This document shows, piece after piece, positions 37,496 to 46,353 of a DNA stretch of 48,811 bases. The stretch comes from Rubripirellula sp. (GTDB lineage: Bacteria; Planctomycetota; Planctomycetia; Pirellulales; Pirellulaceae). The stretch lies in contig JAPKCI010000019.1 of assembly GCA_028823035.1 (NCBI GenBank), positions 1 to 48,811 on the forward strand, given 5' to 3'. The translations under genes and the position numbers were made by a program. Each line of letters begins with the position of its first letter. The stretch's first letter is position 1. The notes under the pieces are model-generated. The model made no database searches, was not told where the DNA came from, and saw only the letters and a list, made by a program, of their open reading frames with translations.

Positions 37496-38975
37496 GCGGA
37501 GCGTTGCTGACCGGCAACCATTTCTGCAGCTGTTCTTTATCCTCAGAATAGCGAGCATCCGAAGCCAAGTTCCGCCACTGGTTGGGGTCGTTCTTCATAT
37601 CATAAAGTTCTTCTCCACCGTCGGCGTAGCGGATGTAATGAAACCGTTCACCTCGAATGGCATGATTGGTCCCATGCCAATGGGGCGAGTGTGTAATGAT
37701 GGCTGGATAAGGCCATCGGGCATCTGGCAGATCCACCAACGGCTTCAAACTGCGTCCGTCCAGCTGCGGGTTTTCTGGCAGGCCACATAGCTCTATCAAG
37801 GTTGGGTACAGATCGACCAGACTTACCGGGCGATGGCAACGTCCCGGCTCTGAACCAGGCGTCCGAATCACCAAGGGTGTTCGACTTGTGATCTGCCACA
37901 AGGCGGACTTGGCAAACTTCTTCTGTCCAACGTCGTATCCGTGATCTCCCCATAAAACGACGACTGTATTGTCCCGATATCGGCTATTGTCGAGTGCATC
38001 AAGAACATGACCCACACATGCATCGGCGAACGATATCGAAGCAAGGCGTGCACGCACAGCATTGCGCAACTGCCCACTTTCACGAATGATGCCCAGACTT
38101 TGGTCTGCCATCCTGCGACCGATGGGTGGGATATCATCCAGATCATTCTCAAGGTACGCAGGCAACTCCACTGACTCCAGTGGATGCTGATCAAAAAATT
38201 TCTCAGGGACGTACCAGGGAAGGTGAGGGTGGTAAATCCCGCAGGCAAGAAAGAAAGGTTTGTCATGCTGCTGTCCGAGATAATTCGCAGCAAGATCCGC
38301 TGTCTTCCAATCATTAGTCTGTTCGTCAGGCTGCGAAATTGGCCCCCAATCAATCAACCTCGCCAGAATCGGATTCGAGAACTGCTCTCGCATGCCGTGC
38401 AAGTAACGTTGATCAACAGGCGGAAAGGGAGTCCCCATGCTGGTTGAATACTGATAATCCCACGCCTTTGGATCAGAGAATTTTCCTCGGGGCATGTGAT
38501 AGATTTTACCACCGGTCCAAGCTTCATAACCGTGCTGACGAAAATACTGGGGAATGGTGATCCAGTCGCGATACATGGGAATATCCCTGAACCACGTCAA
38601 GTTGCCGTAGATCCCTGTCGTCGATGGTCGAAGTCCCGTCATCACGGAAGTGCGAGACGGACTACATAAAGGCGCCGCGCAATAGGCTTGCTCAAATAAA
38701 ACGCCCTGACTTGCGAGCCGGTCAATGTTCGGCGTCGAGGCCTGGGGGTGCCCCCCCAGACATCCCGTCCAATCATTCAGATCATCCACGGCCAGGAACA
38801 GGACATTAGGACACCCCAACTCAGATGCTGCTCCGCGAAACTCAGCGGCCTGCCCATCTGTACCCTGACCGACTGTATCCTGACCGTCTGTACCCTGACC
38901 GACTGCTGGACCTGACACACCAAAAGCTGTCACACAAATCAACCAGACGAGAAAGTTTTTCATCGATACATCCAC
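37473..38975 (-). CDS. Sulfatase, iduronate-2-sulfatase-like
   Basis: About 500 residues. Signal peptide MKNFLVWLICVTAFGVSGPA; the second ATG (38963) has GGTGG at good distance and may be the true start. A Gly/Gln/Asp-rich linker, built from a 15-bp DNA repeat, occupies residues 25-42. The catalytic fold starts at CPNVLFLAVDDLNDWTGCLG. The formylglycine motif is CSPSR at residues 104-108 followed by TSVMTG. The distal metal site is TVVVLWGDHGYDVG, and DMKNDPNQWRNLA is typical of the group. Predicted to remove sulfate from a polysaccharide outside the cytoplasm; substrate unknown. It is distinct from, though related to, the sulfatase at 10272. Confidence 0.94.
   Translation of the reverse strand: MDVSMKNFLVWLICVTAFGVSGPAVGQGTDGQDTVGQGTDGQAAEFRGAASELGCPNVLFLAVDDLNDWTGCLGGHPQASTPNIDRLASQGVLFEQAYCAAPLCSPSRTSVMTGLRPSTTGIYGNLTWFRDIPMYRDWITIPQYFRQHGYEAWTGGKIYHMPRGKFSDPKAWDYQYSTSMGTPFPPVDQRYLHGMREQFSNPILARLIDWGPISQPDEQTNDWKTADLAANYLGQQHDKPFFLACGIYHPHLPWYVPEKFFDQHPLESVELPAYLENDLDDIPPIGRRMADQSLGIIRESGQLRNAVRARLASISFADACVGHVLDALDNSRYRDNTVVVLWGDHGYDVGQKKFAKSALWQITSRTPLVIRTPGSEPGRCHRPVSLVDLYPTLIELCGLPENPQLDGRSLKPLVDLPDARWPYPAIITHSPHWHGTNHAIRGERFHYIRYADGGEELYDMKNDPNQWRNLASDARYSEDKEQLQKWLPVSNAPHFRGEKN
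38859..38903. repeat. 15-bp coding tandem repeat in sulfatase leader region
   Basis: Units at 38859, 38874 and 38889 have the form TGTACCCTGACCGAC with two changes in the middle copy. They encode, on the minus strand, an alternating VGQGT/DGQDT linker directly after the signal peptide. The unit is in frame, so copy number changes only lengthen the linker. Confidence 0.92.
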
Positions 38976-39109
38976 CAGTACTTGAGGAAAGATCGGGACA
39001 ATGGCAAGTACCGAAACAACGGTCCACTGCCATCAAGCTACACCAATGATCTGGCGACAACGCTTACACGGTATCAAAACCCTCGTGCCCGCAAGGCAAT
39101 ATCGCACAT

Positions 39110-39136
39110 TTGCAAGTGACGACATTTCTGTAGAAT
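39110..39136 (+). promoter_or_regulatory. Possible sigma-70-like promoter of the bestrophin gene
   Basis: TTGCAA (39110-39115) and TAGAAT (39131-39136) are separated by 15 bases, shorter than the usual 17. They lie about 60 bases before the start codon in the divergent spacer. This is a weak match. Confidence 0.25.
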
Positions 39137-39194
39137 ACTCGACCAAGCATTCTTTTTCAGCAACCACAGATCCCATTATCAACAGTCACCATTA

Positions 39195-40277
39195 ATGGAC
39201 CACTCCAACATTAACCTTCCCAAAAGCAACAACGAACCGCTCGAAGAACCGCGGCCACTGACCTATTCTTTTTGGCTAGGAGCACTGACGTTCGGAGCTT
39301 CAGCAGTTCCGCGTGTATTGCTCGATATTTTCAAATTCGGGCTGATCGCCTTCGTCGTCGTCCTGCTTTCCAGCATTATCAAATCGAGATGGGAAGTCAG
39401 CTTATTGATACCATCAAGCCTACTCTCTGCGACTGGTGCCGTGCTCGGCTTGCTTTTGGTGCTTCGAACCAATGCCGGCTACGACCGCTGGTGGGAGGCT
39501 CGAAAACTTTGGGGCGGCATCGTCAATCAGTCACGTAACCTTGCCATTGTGGCTTCAGCCTATGGCCCGCCAAACGGCGAGTGGCGTAATCAATTCATTC
39601 GCTGGACAGCGGTCCTTCCGCATGTGATCCGTTGCAGCCTGCGGGACGAGTCTGCATTGCCTGCAGTGGCGAGACTGGTTGGCAAAGCGAACGCCCAGCG
39701 GATCGCAGAAACGTCACACATGCCGACCTTTGTCTCGTCGATTCTCGGTCAAATGCTGAGTGAGGGTCGGCACAAAGGGATGAGCCGATATGCGTTCCTG
39801 CAAGCAGAACAACAACGGAGCATGATCGTTGATCACCTCGGAGGATGCGAGCGGATTCGGAACACCCCTCTAGCTCGTTCCTCGGCAATTCTGGTTCGAC
39901 AATTGATTTTCATCTTTCTCGTCGCGTTGCCATTCGCATTGCTAAGTGAGTTTGACGGTCCAGCAACCTTTGAAATAGCTGGCATTGGATTCAACAGCTC
40001 CCTCTTTTTCATCCCGTTGCTCATCATGCTGCTGGCAATGCCAATGCTCTCGCTCGATCGCATCGGGATGGAGTTGCAGAATCCTTTTGATACACGCCGC
40101 ATCGATCACCTGCCGCTGGACGCGATTTGCCACACCATTGAAAAAAACCTGATGGAGGTGCTCAAGAACGATCCGGTTGCCACCGAAGAGGGTCTTGTTC
40201 TGGAAACGATACAATTGGATCCGGAATTGGCGGCTATCATCGCTAAAGGGAACAACCGCGACACGCTGATTTCCTGA
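39195..40277 (+). CDS. Bestrophin-like ion channel family protein
   Basis: 360 residues with four hydrophobic segments: FGLIAFVVVLLSSII, LLSATGAVLGLLLVL, LIFIFLVALPFALL and LFFIPLLIMLLAMPML. The hallmark is RTNAGYDRWWEARKLWGG with NQSRNLA after it, matching the bestrophin/UPF0187 family, whose bacterial members form ion channels. The C-terminal motif GMELQNPFDTRRIDHLPLDAIC is the conserved bestrophin end (ENPFG/D-type). No signal peptide is seen; it is an inner-membrane protein. It is flanked by oppositely oriented genes and probably monocistronic. Ion selectivity cannot be told. Confidence 0.92.
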   Translation: MDHSNINLPKSNNEPLEEPRPLTYSFWLGALTFGASAVPRVLLDIFKFGLIAFVVVLLSSIIKSRWEVSLLIPSSLLSATGAVLGLLLVLRTNAGYDRWWEARKLWGGIVNQSRNLAIVASAYGPPNGEWRNQFIRWTAVLPHVIRCSLRDESALPAVARLVGKANAQRIAETSHMPTFVSSILGQMLSEGRHKGMSRYAFLQAEQQRSMIVDHLGGCERIRNTPLARSSAILVRQLIFIFLVALPFALLSEFDGPATFEIAGIGFNSSLFFIPLLIMLLAMPMLSLDRIGMELQNPFDTRRIDHLPLDAICHTIEKNLMEVLKNDPVATEEGLVLETIQLDPELAAIIAKGNNRDTLIS

Positions 40278-40419
40278 CATCTGAGCAGAACAAGCGATGA
40301 TCTGCCCTCAACTGTGGGTCATTCAGAACTGATCGTCATTCAGACGAGTCCAGCCGACGTCAGTGAATGCGGGCTTAGATCCGGTATATCAGACCTCCTT
40401 GGTGAGACGTGATACATGA

Positions 40420-42426
40420 TCACCGATTGGCTGTGGCGGGGTTTTCAAACCAGATCACTCCCCAGCCACCATTCTCCTCGGTCGTGACGATATCATCATC
40501 ACCGTCGCCATCGATATCACCCACCCAGCCATTGTCCATCTTCTTTCGATTTTGCGCGCCAGGAATCTCGATCGGGGCCGCCAACCAGCCCGCTGAGTCA
40601 AGCGGATTTCCCGTGCAAGAGACCATCCAAAGATCGCCCTGCTTTGGAATCACAACGATTGTCGGGATCTGATCTTTTCCGTCAGATTTCAGTACAGCAA
40701 CGCCTTTGGGGAAGTTTCCGCAGGGCTGATCGATCAAGATCTGCTTGAACTTCGGTGTTCCCTCTCGATTCGTCCGAATCAACAAGATCAACTGCTTTGC
40801 CATCTCACCCTTGTTGCCCCCGGCGATGACAACATCATCGATCCCGTCCCCCGAGATATCGGTGACCACCGTGAACATCGGTTCGAAATGCGAATGCAGT
40901 GCATGCCTCTGCCACGGGTCCATTGCCATACCTGATCCGGGGTTTTCATACCAACACGTCCCCACGCCACGATCCGGCACAATCATGTCAAGATCACCAT
41001 CACGGTCAAGATCGCGAAGAATGCAGTTCATGGGCCAACGGTTTCTACCGATCACATACTTTTTCCAGTTCGCTGCTTCGTGCTTGCCGACCTTCGGTTG
41101 TCGATACCATTCTTGGGCTCCGACAATCAAATCCATCAAACCATCACCATCGATGTCTGCGACAGTCGGCACGCGACGTTCTGATTTGAACAGGATCATC
41201 TTTTTCCATTGTGCCGAATCACGCACAACCTCGACGCCGGGGTTAAAGAAAACCCAACCTCCGTTGGCGATGTAATCAACGTCACCGTCCCCATCAAGAT
41301 CACCAATTCCGGAATCCTCACACGGTCCATGCTGGAATTGGACAAAATCATTCCAAGGTTGACGCACAACCTCCGGGCCCGAATTGAAATAAAGTCGACT
41401 GTAGCCCCCTTCCTCTGCGTTGACAAAAACATCAAGGTCGCCATCTCCATCCCAGTCATGCAAATTCACACCATCAGGCCCATCATTCTCGGGATCCGCC
41501 TGCATCATGTGACAACGCCAACCGCTGGCCCCCGGTTTCCCGACAAGCGAATGCCAATCGCTGGTTTCTGACGTCGATACCGCTGCCTCATCCGATGGCG
41601 GTTTGACTTCTTCGCGTGATTCCATGATGCGAAAATTTCTGAAACGAGAAAGCCGCGTGGGCATCAACCGCAAACCCACTCGCCCCTCCGTTATTCCCGG
41701 CTTGTCCAGATTCAGAAACTGCCCCCTGATCGTCTTGTCGGGATGCTTGAATTCAATCCACAGTTCTTTCGCCTTCTTGACGACCGTCACATGAATCCAC
41801 TGTTTGTCGCTAAATAAACCAACATCGGTAATCTCGCCTGAAAGTTGTGTGCCCTTCAACCGCTGATTCGCCAACGGCAAGTACCGTCTGCCACGGATGT
41901 AGTCGTTCTTATCCGTGGCATAGCTGATGTGATAAGTGTGCATATTCTGAAAGTAGTCACTCATCGCGGCTTGGCTACGACGATGTGCCCATCGCCGAAT
42001 ATCCTCGGCGCACTCCCCCTGACGGTCACCCGTCGCCTGGATGTAGAGAATATTGACTCCCTTGGCAGACTCATCGAGTCGCTGAAAGTCGTATTCAATC
42101 CGAACATCACCCTCAAAGGATTCCTTGGTCCAAAGAACGGCATATCCCTCAGCGGTATCGATCGTCATCGCCTGATCATCGTTACGAACTCTGGCATGTT
42201 CGCCATCGAGAAACCACTGCTGCTGCCAACGCCCAGTGCACGGGTCATCGAATACGGTATGCCATGATTTTGATGATAAAAGTTCGTCAAACATCGCGTG
42301 TTCTGACAAAGACATCCCTGTCGCTGATTTATCTGCACTCTCTTCTGCATGCACAGGCATCAGTATGGCTTGTGAAATAAGCACTGCGACAACCGAAGAA
42401 AAAAATAGAGTCGAAAGCAGTTTCAT
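40420..42426 (-). CDS. Secreted DUF1961-like domain plus VCBS/FG-GAP repeat protein
   Basis: About 668 residues from the ATG at 42426, which gives a signal peptide (LLSTLFFSSVVAVLISQAIL); the frame is open 84 bases further upstream. Residues about 40-280 resemble DUF1961, a concanavalin-like domain: WHTVFDDPCTGRWQQQWFLD, FEGDVRIEYDFQRLDESAKG, NMHTYHISYA and GRVGLRLMPTRLSRFRNFRI. Residues about 300-668 hold several VCBS/FG-GAP calcium-binding repeats: DWDGDGDLDVFVNAEEGG, DLDGDGDVDYIANGG, DIDGDGLMDLIVGAQE, DLDRDGDLDMIVPDRG and DIDGDGDDDIVTTEENGG. These form an integrin-like propeller. It may bind or act on polysaccharide; no catalytic residues assigned. Confidence 0.85.
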   Translation of the reverse strand: MKLLSTLFFSSVVAVLISQAILMPVHAEESADKSATGMSLSEHAMFDELLSSKSWHTVFDDPCTGRWQQQWFLDGEHARVRNDDQAMTIDTAEGYAVLWTKESFEGDVRIEYDFQRLDESAKGVNILYIQATGDRQGECAEDIRRWAHRRSQAAMSDYFQNMHTYHISYATDKNDYIRGRRYLPLANQRLKGTQLSGEITDVGLFSDKQWIHVTVVKKAKELWIEFKHPDKTIRGQFLNLDKPGITEGRVGLRLMPTRLSRFRNFRIMESREEVKPPSDEAAVSTSETSDWHSLVGKPGASGWRCHMMQADPENDGPDGVNLHDWDGDGDLDVFVNAEEGGYSRLYFNSGPEVVRQPWNDFVQFQHGPCEDSGIGDLDGDGDVDYIANGGWVFFNPGVEVVRDSAQWKKMILFKSERRVPTVADIDGDGLMDLIVGAQEWYRQPKVGKHEAANWKKYVIGRNRWPMNCILRDLDRDGDLDMIVPDRGVGTCWYENPGSGMAMDPWQRHALHSHFEPMFTVVTDISGDGIDDVVIAGGNKGEMAKQLILLIRTNREGTPKFKQILIDQPCGNFPKGVAVLKSDGKDQIPTIVVIPKQGDLWMVSCTGNPLDSAGWLAAPIEIPGAQNRKKMDNGWVGDIDGDGDDDIVTTEENGGWGVIWFENPATANR

Positions 42427-42543
42427 CAAGTCACCAAACCCGGTCACAGACACAGTTGTTTCAGAAACAGCATTGACCAAGAAAACCCGGACCACCTGAA
42501 TGCATGTCACTGCACATGCTGCATCCGATCGAACGCTGAACGC

Positions 42544-43608
42544 TTATCTTATCAGGACCCACCAGGGAGAATCACCGACCAGAACGGTCTGAACTCTCTG
42601 CAGATCGCCATTGGACAGGTCGATTCGAAACACAGCCAGCTTGCCCGACTCCTGCCCTGCGGCGATGAGAAAATCACCGCTGGGATCAATATTGAACGAC
42701 CGTGTCGTCTGCTCGCTGGCCGTATTGCCGAGCTTTTCCAACATCCCGTTTTTCGGCAAGACGCGATAGCGGGCGATGCTGTCATGACCACGATTGGCAA
42801 CGTAAACGTAACGGCCAGATGGATGGACTTCGATATCCGATGTGCTGCCTGATTGCCTGCGATCGTAATCTGCAGGGAGTGTCGACAGGGTTTGTCGCAG
42901 ATCGAGTGTTCCCTTGTCGCGATCGAATCGATACGCCGATACAGACCTCCCTTGCTCATCACTTGTGTAAGCGACATCCAAAGAAGGATGAAACCACAAG
43001 TGGCGTGGCCCGCTGTTTGGCTCGCGTTGCAATTTCGGCGGATCGCACGCTACCAATCGCTGCGTTTCTTCGTCCAAACGAAACTGAAAAATCGCGTTTG
43101 GGCGAGTGTGCGGTACAAACCAATAGCGACCTTCGCGATCTGAAACGATCGCGTGCGCCCGCTCATCGGTAGAGATCGACTGAAGCTCTTCACCAATTGC
43201 ACCCTCATTCGTGATCGCATGAACGAGTACTTTCGCGGCGCGGTAATACGCACTCAGTAAATACTTGCCGGATTTGTCAACCGCGACATAGGCAGGGTCA
43301 GCGCCGGCAGAAACTTGGTTGATCTTTGTGAGCTTCCCGGTCAATTCATCGATCCGAAAACTGGCAAGATTACCAACGGTTCTGATCGAGGCGAAAAGGA
43401 TTGGACGACTGGGGTGAAACGCCAATGCACCCGGCCCTCCCTCAACTGCCAAACTGTCGATCAGCGTCAACTTTCCATCATCGCCAGTCATCTGATACGT
43501 GACGATGCGATTCTCTTTCGCAAGGGACACGTACACAAAAGGATCACGCCCCTGCGTCACAGCATGGCTTACCAAACAAACAACGATAGAGAGCAACGCC
43601 GATTTCAT
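42544..43608 (-). CDS. Lactonase family (6-phosphogluconolactonase-like) beta-propeller protein
   Basis: About 354 residues with a signal peptide (KSALLSIVVCLVSHAVTQG), so unlike the cytosolic enzyme it is exported. Seven-blade lactonase repeats are visible: VYVSLAKENRIVTYQM, GALAFHPSRPILFASIR, SGKYLLSAYYRAAKVLVHAI, RHLWFHPSLDVAYTSDEQG, DIEVHPSGRYVYVANRGHD and SFNIDPSGDFLIAAGQESGK. The GP-R-H-L and VANRGHDSIA stretches fit PF10282. It lies 117 bases before the DUF1961/VCBS gene start on the same strand. The substrate, perhaps a sugar lactone, is inference. Confidence 0.9.
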   Translation of the reverse strand: MKSALLSIVVCLVSHAVTQGRDPFVYVSLAKENRIVTYQMTGDDGKLTLIDSLAVEGGPGALAFHPSRPILFASIRTVGNLASFRIDELTGKLTKINQVSAGADPAYVAVDKSGKYLLSAYYRAAKVLVHAITNEGAIGEELQSISTDERAHAIVSDREGRYWFVPHTRPNAIFQFRLDEETQRLVACDPPKLQREPNSGPRHLWFHPSLDVAYTSDEQGRSVSAYRFDRDKGTLDLRQTLSTLPADYDRRQSGSTSDIEVHPSGRYVYVANRGHDSIARYRVLPKNGMLEKLGNTASEQTTRSFNIDPSGDFLIAAGQESGKLAVFRIDLSNGDLQRVQTVLVGDSPWWVLIR

Positions 43609-43757
43609 GAAACAACTCGCTGGATTCCGAACCACATAACGGGAACATTATAGACGAATCGCTCGACGCAACGAGAGTCGGCAGGGTCAATAGCGAGCGG
43701 ACACAGTTGATACACAGCACCATCACACGCAACCGTCATTTCAGACGATCCAATGGT

Positions 43758-44384
43758 TCAATCAACTCGAATCAGTATTTCATTCCGCCTCAGAAACCCT
43801 GGCGTCCAAGGCGGATCGTAGCCAGCGAACTCAACGGATCCCGCCGCCTGCAGATTTTGCTGCTCCATCCAACGTCGAAGCTCGTTCTCTTTTGAGTTTA
43901 ACGAAGCATCCTCCATGCGTCCGGCAAATCGCAGCACAGCAAACTTGCCACCAGAACGATGTCGCAGGCTGACAGCAGCATTCCCAGATTGGGGTGCGCC
44001 ATGTTCTGCCACCTGTCTCGGCACAACGAACGACATTTGCCCCCGCTGACTCTGCCCATCCGAGCCTTCGGAACCGCTCTCGCCATCGCGTTTCATGAAC
44101 ACCGGGATCGTCATCGCGACCTTCTGTTGCTCGCGGTTGTCCCCGCTGATATAACGAAATAGACGCGAAAAACTTCCGTCGTTGCCCTGGGCATCAAACT
44201 GCATTTCAGTCGAAACCAGCATCAAGTCATCGTAGTCACGAATTTCAAATCCACCCTCTGACTTCACGACACTGTATTGAGCGGACTCGTAAGCGTTGCG
44301 TGCCGTGAACTTCCATCCAAAATACCCAACCAGAACGATCAGGGCAGCACCAATGCCATAGCTCAACATTCGCGACCGACTCAT
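43758..44384 (-). CDS. SOUL family heme-binding protein
   Basis: 208 residues with one N-terminal membrane anchor (LSYGIGAALIVLVGYFGWKF). The SOUL fold is shown by YSVVKSEGGFEIRDYDDLML, SFSRLFRYISGDNREQQKVA, MTIPVFMKRDG, MSFVVPRQVAEHGAPQSGN and AVLRFAGRMEDASLNSKENE, ending AGYDPPWTPGFLRRNEILI. Bacterial SOUL proteins are thought to bind heme; no physiological reaction is firmly known. It lies near other heme- and flavin-linked genes (PepSY, ApbE/DUF2271) but is not clearly co-transcribed, being separated from its neighbours by 150-210 bases. Confidence 0.92.
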   Translation of the reverse strand: MSRSRMLSYGIGAALIVLVGYFGWKFTARNAYESAQYSVVKSEGGFEIRDYDDLMLVSTEMQFDAQGNDGSFSRLFRYISGDNREQQKVAMTIPVFMKRDGESGSEGSDGQSQRGQMSFVVPRQVAEHGAPQSGNAAVSLRHRSGGKFAVLRFAGRMEDASLNSKENELRRWMEQQNLQAAGSVEFAGYDPPWTPGFLRRNEILIRVD

Positions 44385-44597
44385 ACGATGACCAAATTAA
44401 AAAAGGACCTCAGAAGCGTACCTGACTGTGGGGAAGCAGGCATTCAATCTGCCATGCCGCCGGAAGAATGGTAGTGACAAGGCATCCCCAGCATTCCAAA
44501 GCAGTTCCAAGGCGGTGCCAATGCCCTGGCTGCAAAAACCCAACTCTGGCTGCAAGTGACCTGATTATCGGTGTTTCCAGGCAAAACCAAGCCTGCA

Positions 44598-46160
44598 TCA
44601 ATCTTGATCCCCACCGGCTACATTTCGGATCAGCCGCTCGTAGAAACGGATCATCTGCACGAACTCGGGGATCGCAATCCGCTCGTCGACACCATGAATT
44701 CTGGTCAGACCCTGCTGATCCAGATTCCAGGGAGTGAAGCGGTACACATCACGAGTCAACACAGGATCATCGTAATGAGCAGAGTCTGTCCCCGCGACCA
44801 CAAAGAAAGGGGCCACGACCACATTCGGGTACACCTCTTTGATGGTCTGGTGCAACCATCGAAATGCGTCTGTATCGTCCGATGAGACTCTCGATGGCTC
44901 TCTGAACGCCGACCGATTCGACGGAATACTGTCCTGTGCCTGAGCCACGGCCAACGCAATTCGATCGTCATCAACCACTGCTCTGAGAAACTGCAGAGAG
45001 CTATCAACGCTTTCCCCCGGCAAAATTCGCACGTGAAGGTTCGCAGAGGCCGTGCAGGGCAAAGCATTTTCAGTGAACCCGCCTTCGATCATCGTCGGCA
45101 CCAGCGTCGACCGCAGAGCCGCGTTCCCCGCAGGTGTATTACTGAAACGGCTTTCAACCAGAGATCCAAAGAGCCAACGGTTGCCGACAGCGATCCGATT
45201 AAAAAGTGACATTTCAGGTCCTACGTAATCCAGCATGCAACTGACGCCGCCAGCGAGTTTGGCAGGAAAGGGATTCTGCTGCAGTCTGGTAATCGCACGG
45301 GCAAGAAGGCCAATTGCGGTTTCGTCAGGAGGGATGGATGCATGACCGGCATTGACCATTTCAGCTGTCATGGTGACATTCAAGAAACCTTTCTCAGCAA
45401 TGCCAATCAACGCGGCAGGTTGATCCAGTCCGGGAACGCCGCGAAAAATCCCTCCACCCTCATCAAGCACGAACTCCAGACGAATACCTTGACTGCGCAT
45501 CCAATCAGCGATCAGACGATTGCCATACCTGCCCCCCACTTCCTCGTCATGCCCCAAAGCCAAGTAGATATCGCGACGGGGTTGAAAACCCGTGTTGACT
45601 AGTTGCTCGAGGGCCTCCATTAAAGCGATCGCCGCGCACTTGTCATCAAGCGTACCCCGCCCCCAGATGAATCCATCCTCAACCACACCACCAAACGGCG
45701 GGTGCGTCCATTGGTCGACGGTTGATGGCTCAATCGGCACCACGTCATAGTGTGCCATCAAAAGAACAGCGTCCGTCTGCTCCACAGATTTTCCCGACCA
45801 GTGGTACAACAGGCTGTCGTTTTCCGCGTCTCCGAACACCTCACCCGTTTGCCGTTGCAAGTTCATTGCAACAGCTGGATAGGAAACCTCAAGGAAAGAC
45901 TGAAACCCATCAAACGCAGCGACATCAAATCTCGCTCGATTGCCGTGCGAAATCGTTGGCAGCCTGATCGCCTTGGCAAAGTGTTCCAAGGCGAGCGTTT
46001 CGTCGATGCTGTTCTCAAAGATGGGCGGGAAATCAATCTGCTGCGATCTCAATTTCGAAACGTTGACTGCAAGCACAACAACAAACAGCAAGACGATTAC
46101 CATCAGACTGACGGTAATCTGCTTCCATGTTTTTCGCATACGTATTGCAGCAAACTTCAT
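44598..46160 (-). CDS. M20 family metallopeptidase (PM20D1-like), membrane-anchored
   Basis: About 520 residues from the ATG at 46160, preceded by GGGAAG; an ATG 36 bases upstream is possible. A single N-terminal hydrophobic segment (ITVSLMVIVLLFVVVLAVNV) anchors it, with the enzyme outside the cytoplasm. The zinc-binding signatures of M20 are complete: LLMAHYDVVP, GRGTLDDK, LALGHDEEVGG and FVVAGTDSAHYDD. The PM20D1-type proteins are long M20 carboxypeptidases that act on N-acyl amino acids or dipeptides; which substrate applies here is unknown. The C-terminus IHGVDERIAIPEFVQMIRFY is typical. It follows the PepSY gene on the same strand, after a 178-base gap. Confidence 0.92.
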   Translation of the reverse strand: MKFAAIRMRKTWKQITVSLMVIVLLFVVVLAVNVSKLRSQQIDFPPIFENSIDETLALEHFAKAIRLPTISHGNRARFDVAAFDGFQSFLEVSYPAVAMNLQRQTGEVFGDAENDSLLYHWSGKSVEQTDAVLLMAHYDVVPIEPSTVDQWTHPPFGGVVEDGFIWGRGTLDDKCAAIALMEALEQLVNTGFQPRRDIYLALGHDEEVGGRYGNRLIADWMRSQGIRLEFVLDEGGGIFRGVPGLDQPAALIGIAEKGFLNVTMTAEMVNAGHASIPPDETAIGLLARAITRLQQNPFPAKLAGGVSCMLDYVGPEMSLFNRIAVGNRWLFGSLVESRFSNTPAGNAALRSTLVPTMIEGGFTENALPCTASANLHVRILPGESVDSSLQFLRAVVDDDRIALAVAQAQDSIPSNRSAFREPSRVSSDDTDAFRWLHQTIKEVYPNVVVAPFFVVAGTDSAHYDDPVLTRDVYRFTPWNLDQQGLTRIHGVDERIAIPEFVQMIRFYERLIRNVAGGDQD

Positions 46161-46299
46161 CACATTTTTCTTCCCGGCACAACATCTGTCATCCAACGTC
46201 CGACCATTCTAGCCAATCGCGAATTGCCTGCTGAGGCTTGCGGACTGTTCTAAGGAACGTGAATACATCGATCTGCGAGATCGGTTAGCTAACGAACCA

Positions 46300-46353
46300 C
46301 CGTCACTTTGTTGCGAACCGTCACTTTGTTGCGAACCGTCACTTTGTTGCGAA
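46300..46353. repeat. 18-bp tandem repeat, three copies, spanning the PepSY stop codon
   Basis: Units at 46300, 46318 and 46336 each read CCGTCACTTTGTTGCGAA. On the minus strand the right unit encodes the last residues (FATK) and the TGA stop (46339-46341) of the PepSY membrane protein. The other two copies repeat the same codons and stop downstream. Confidence 0.96.
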
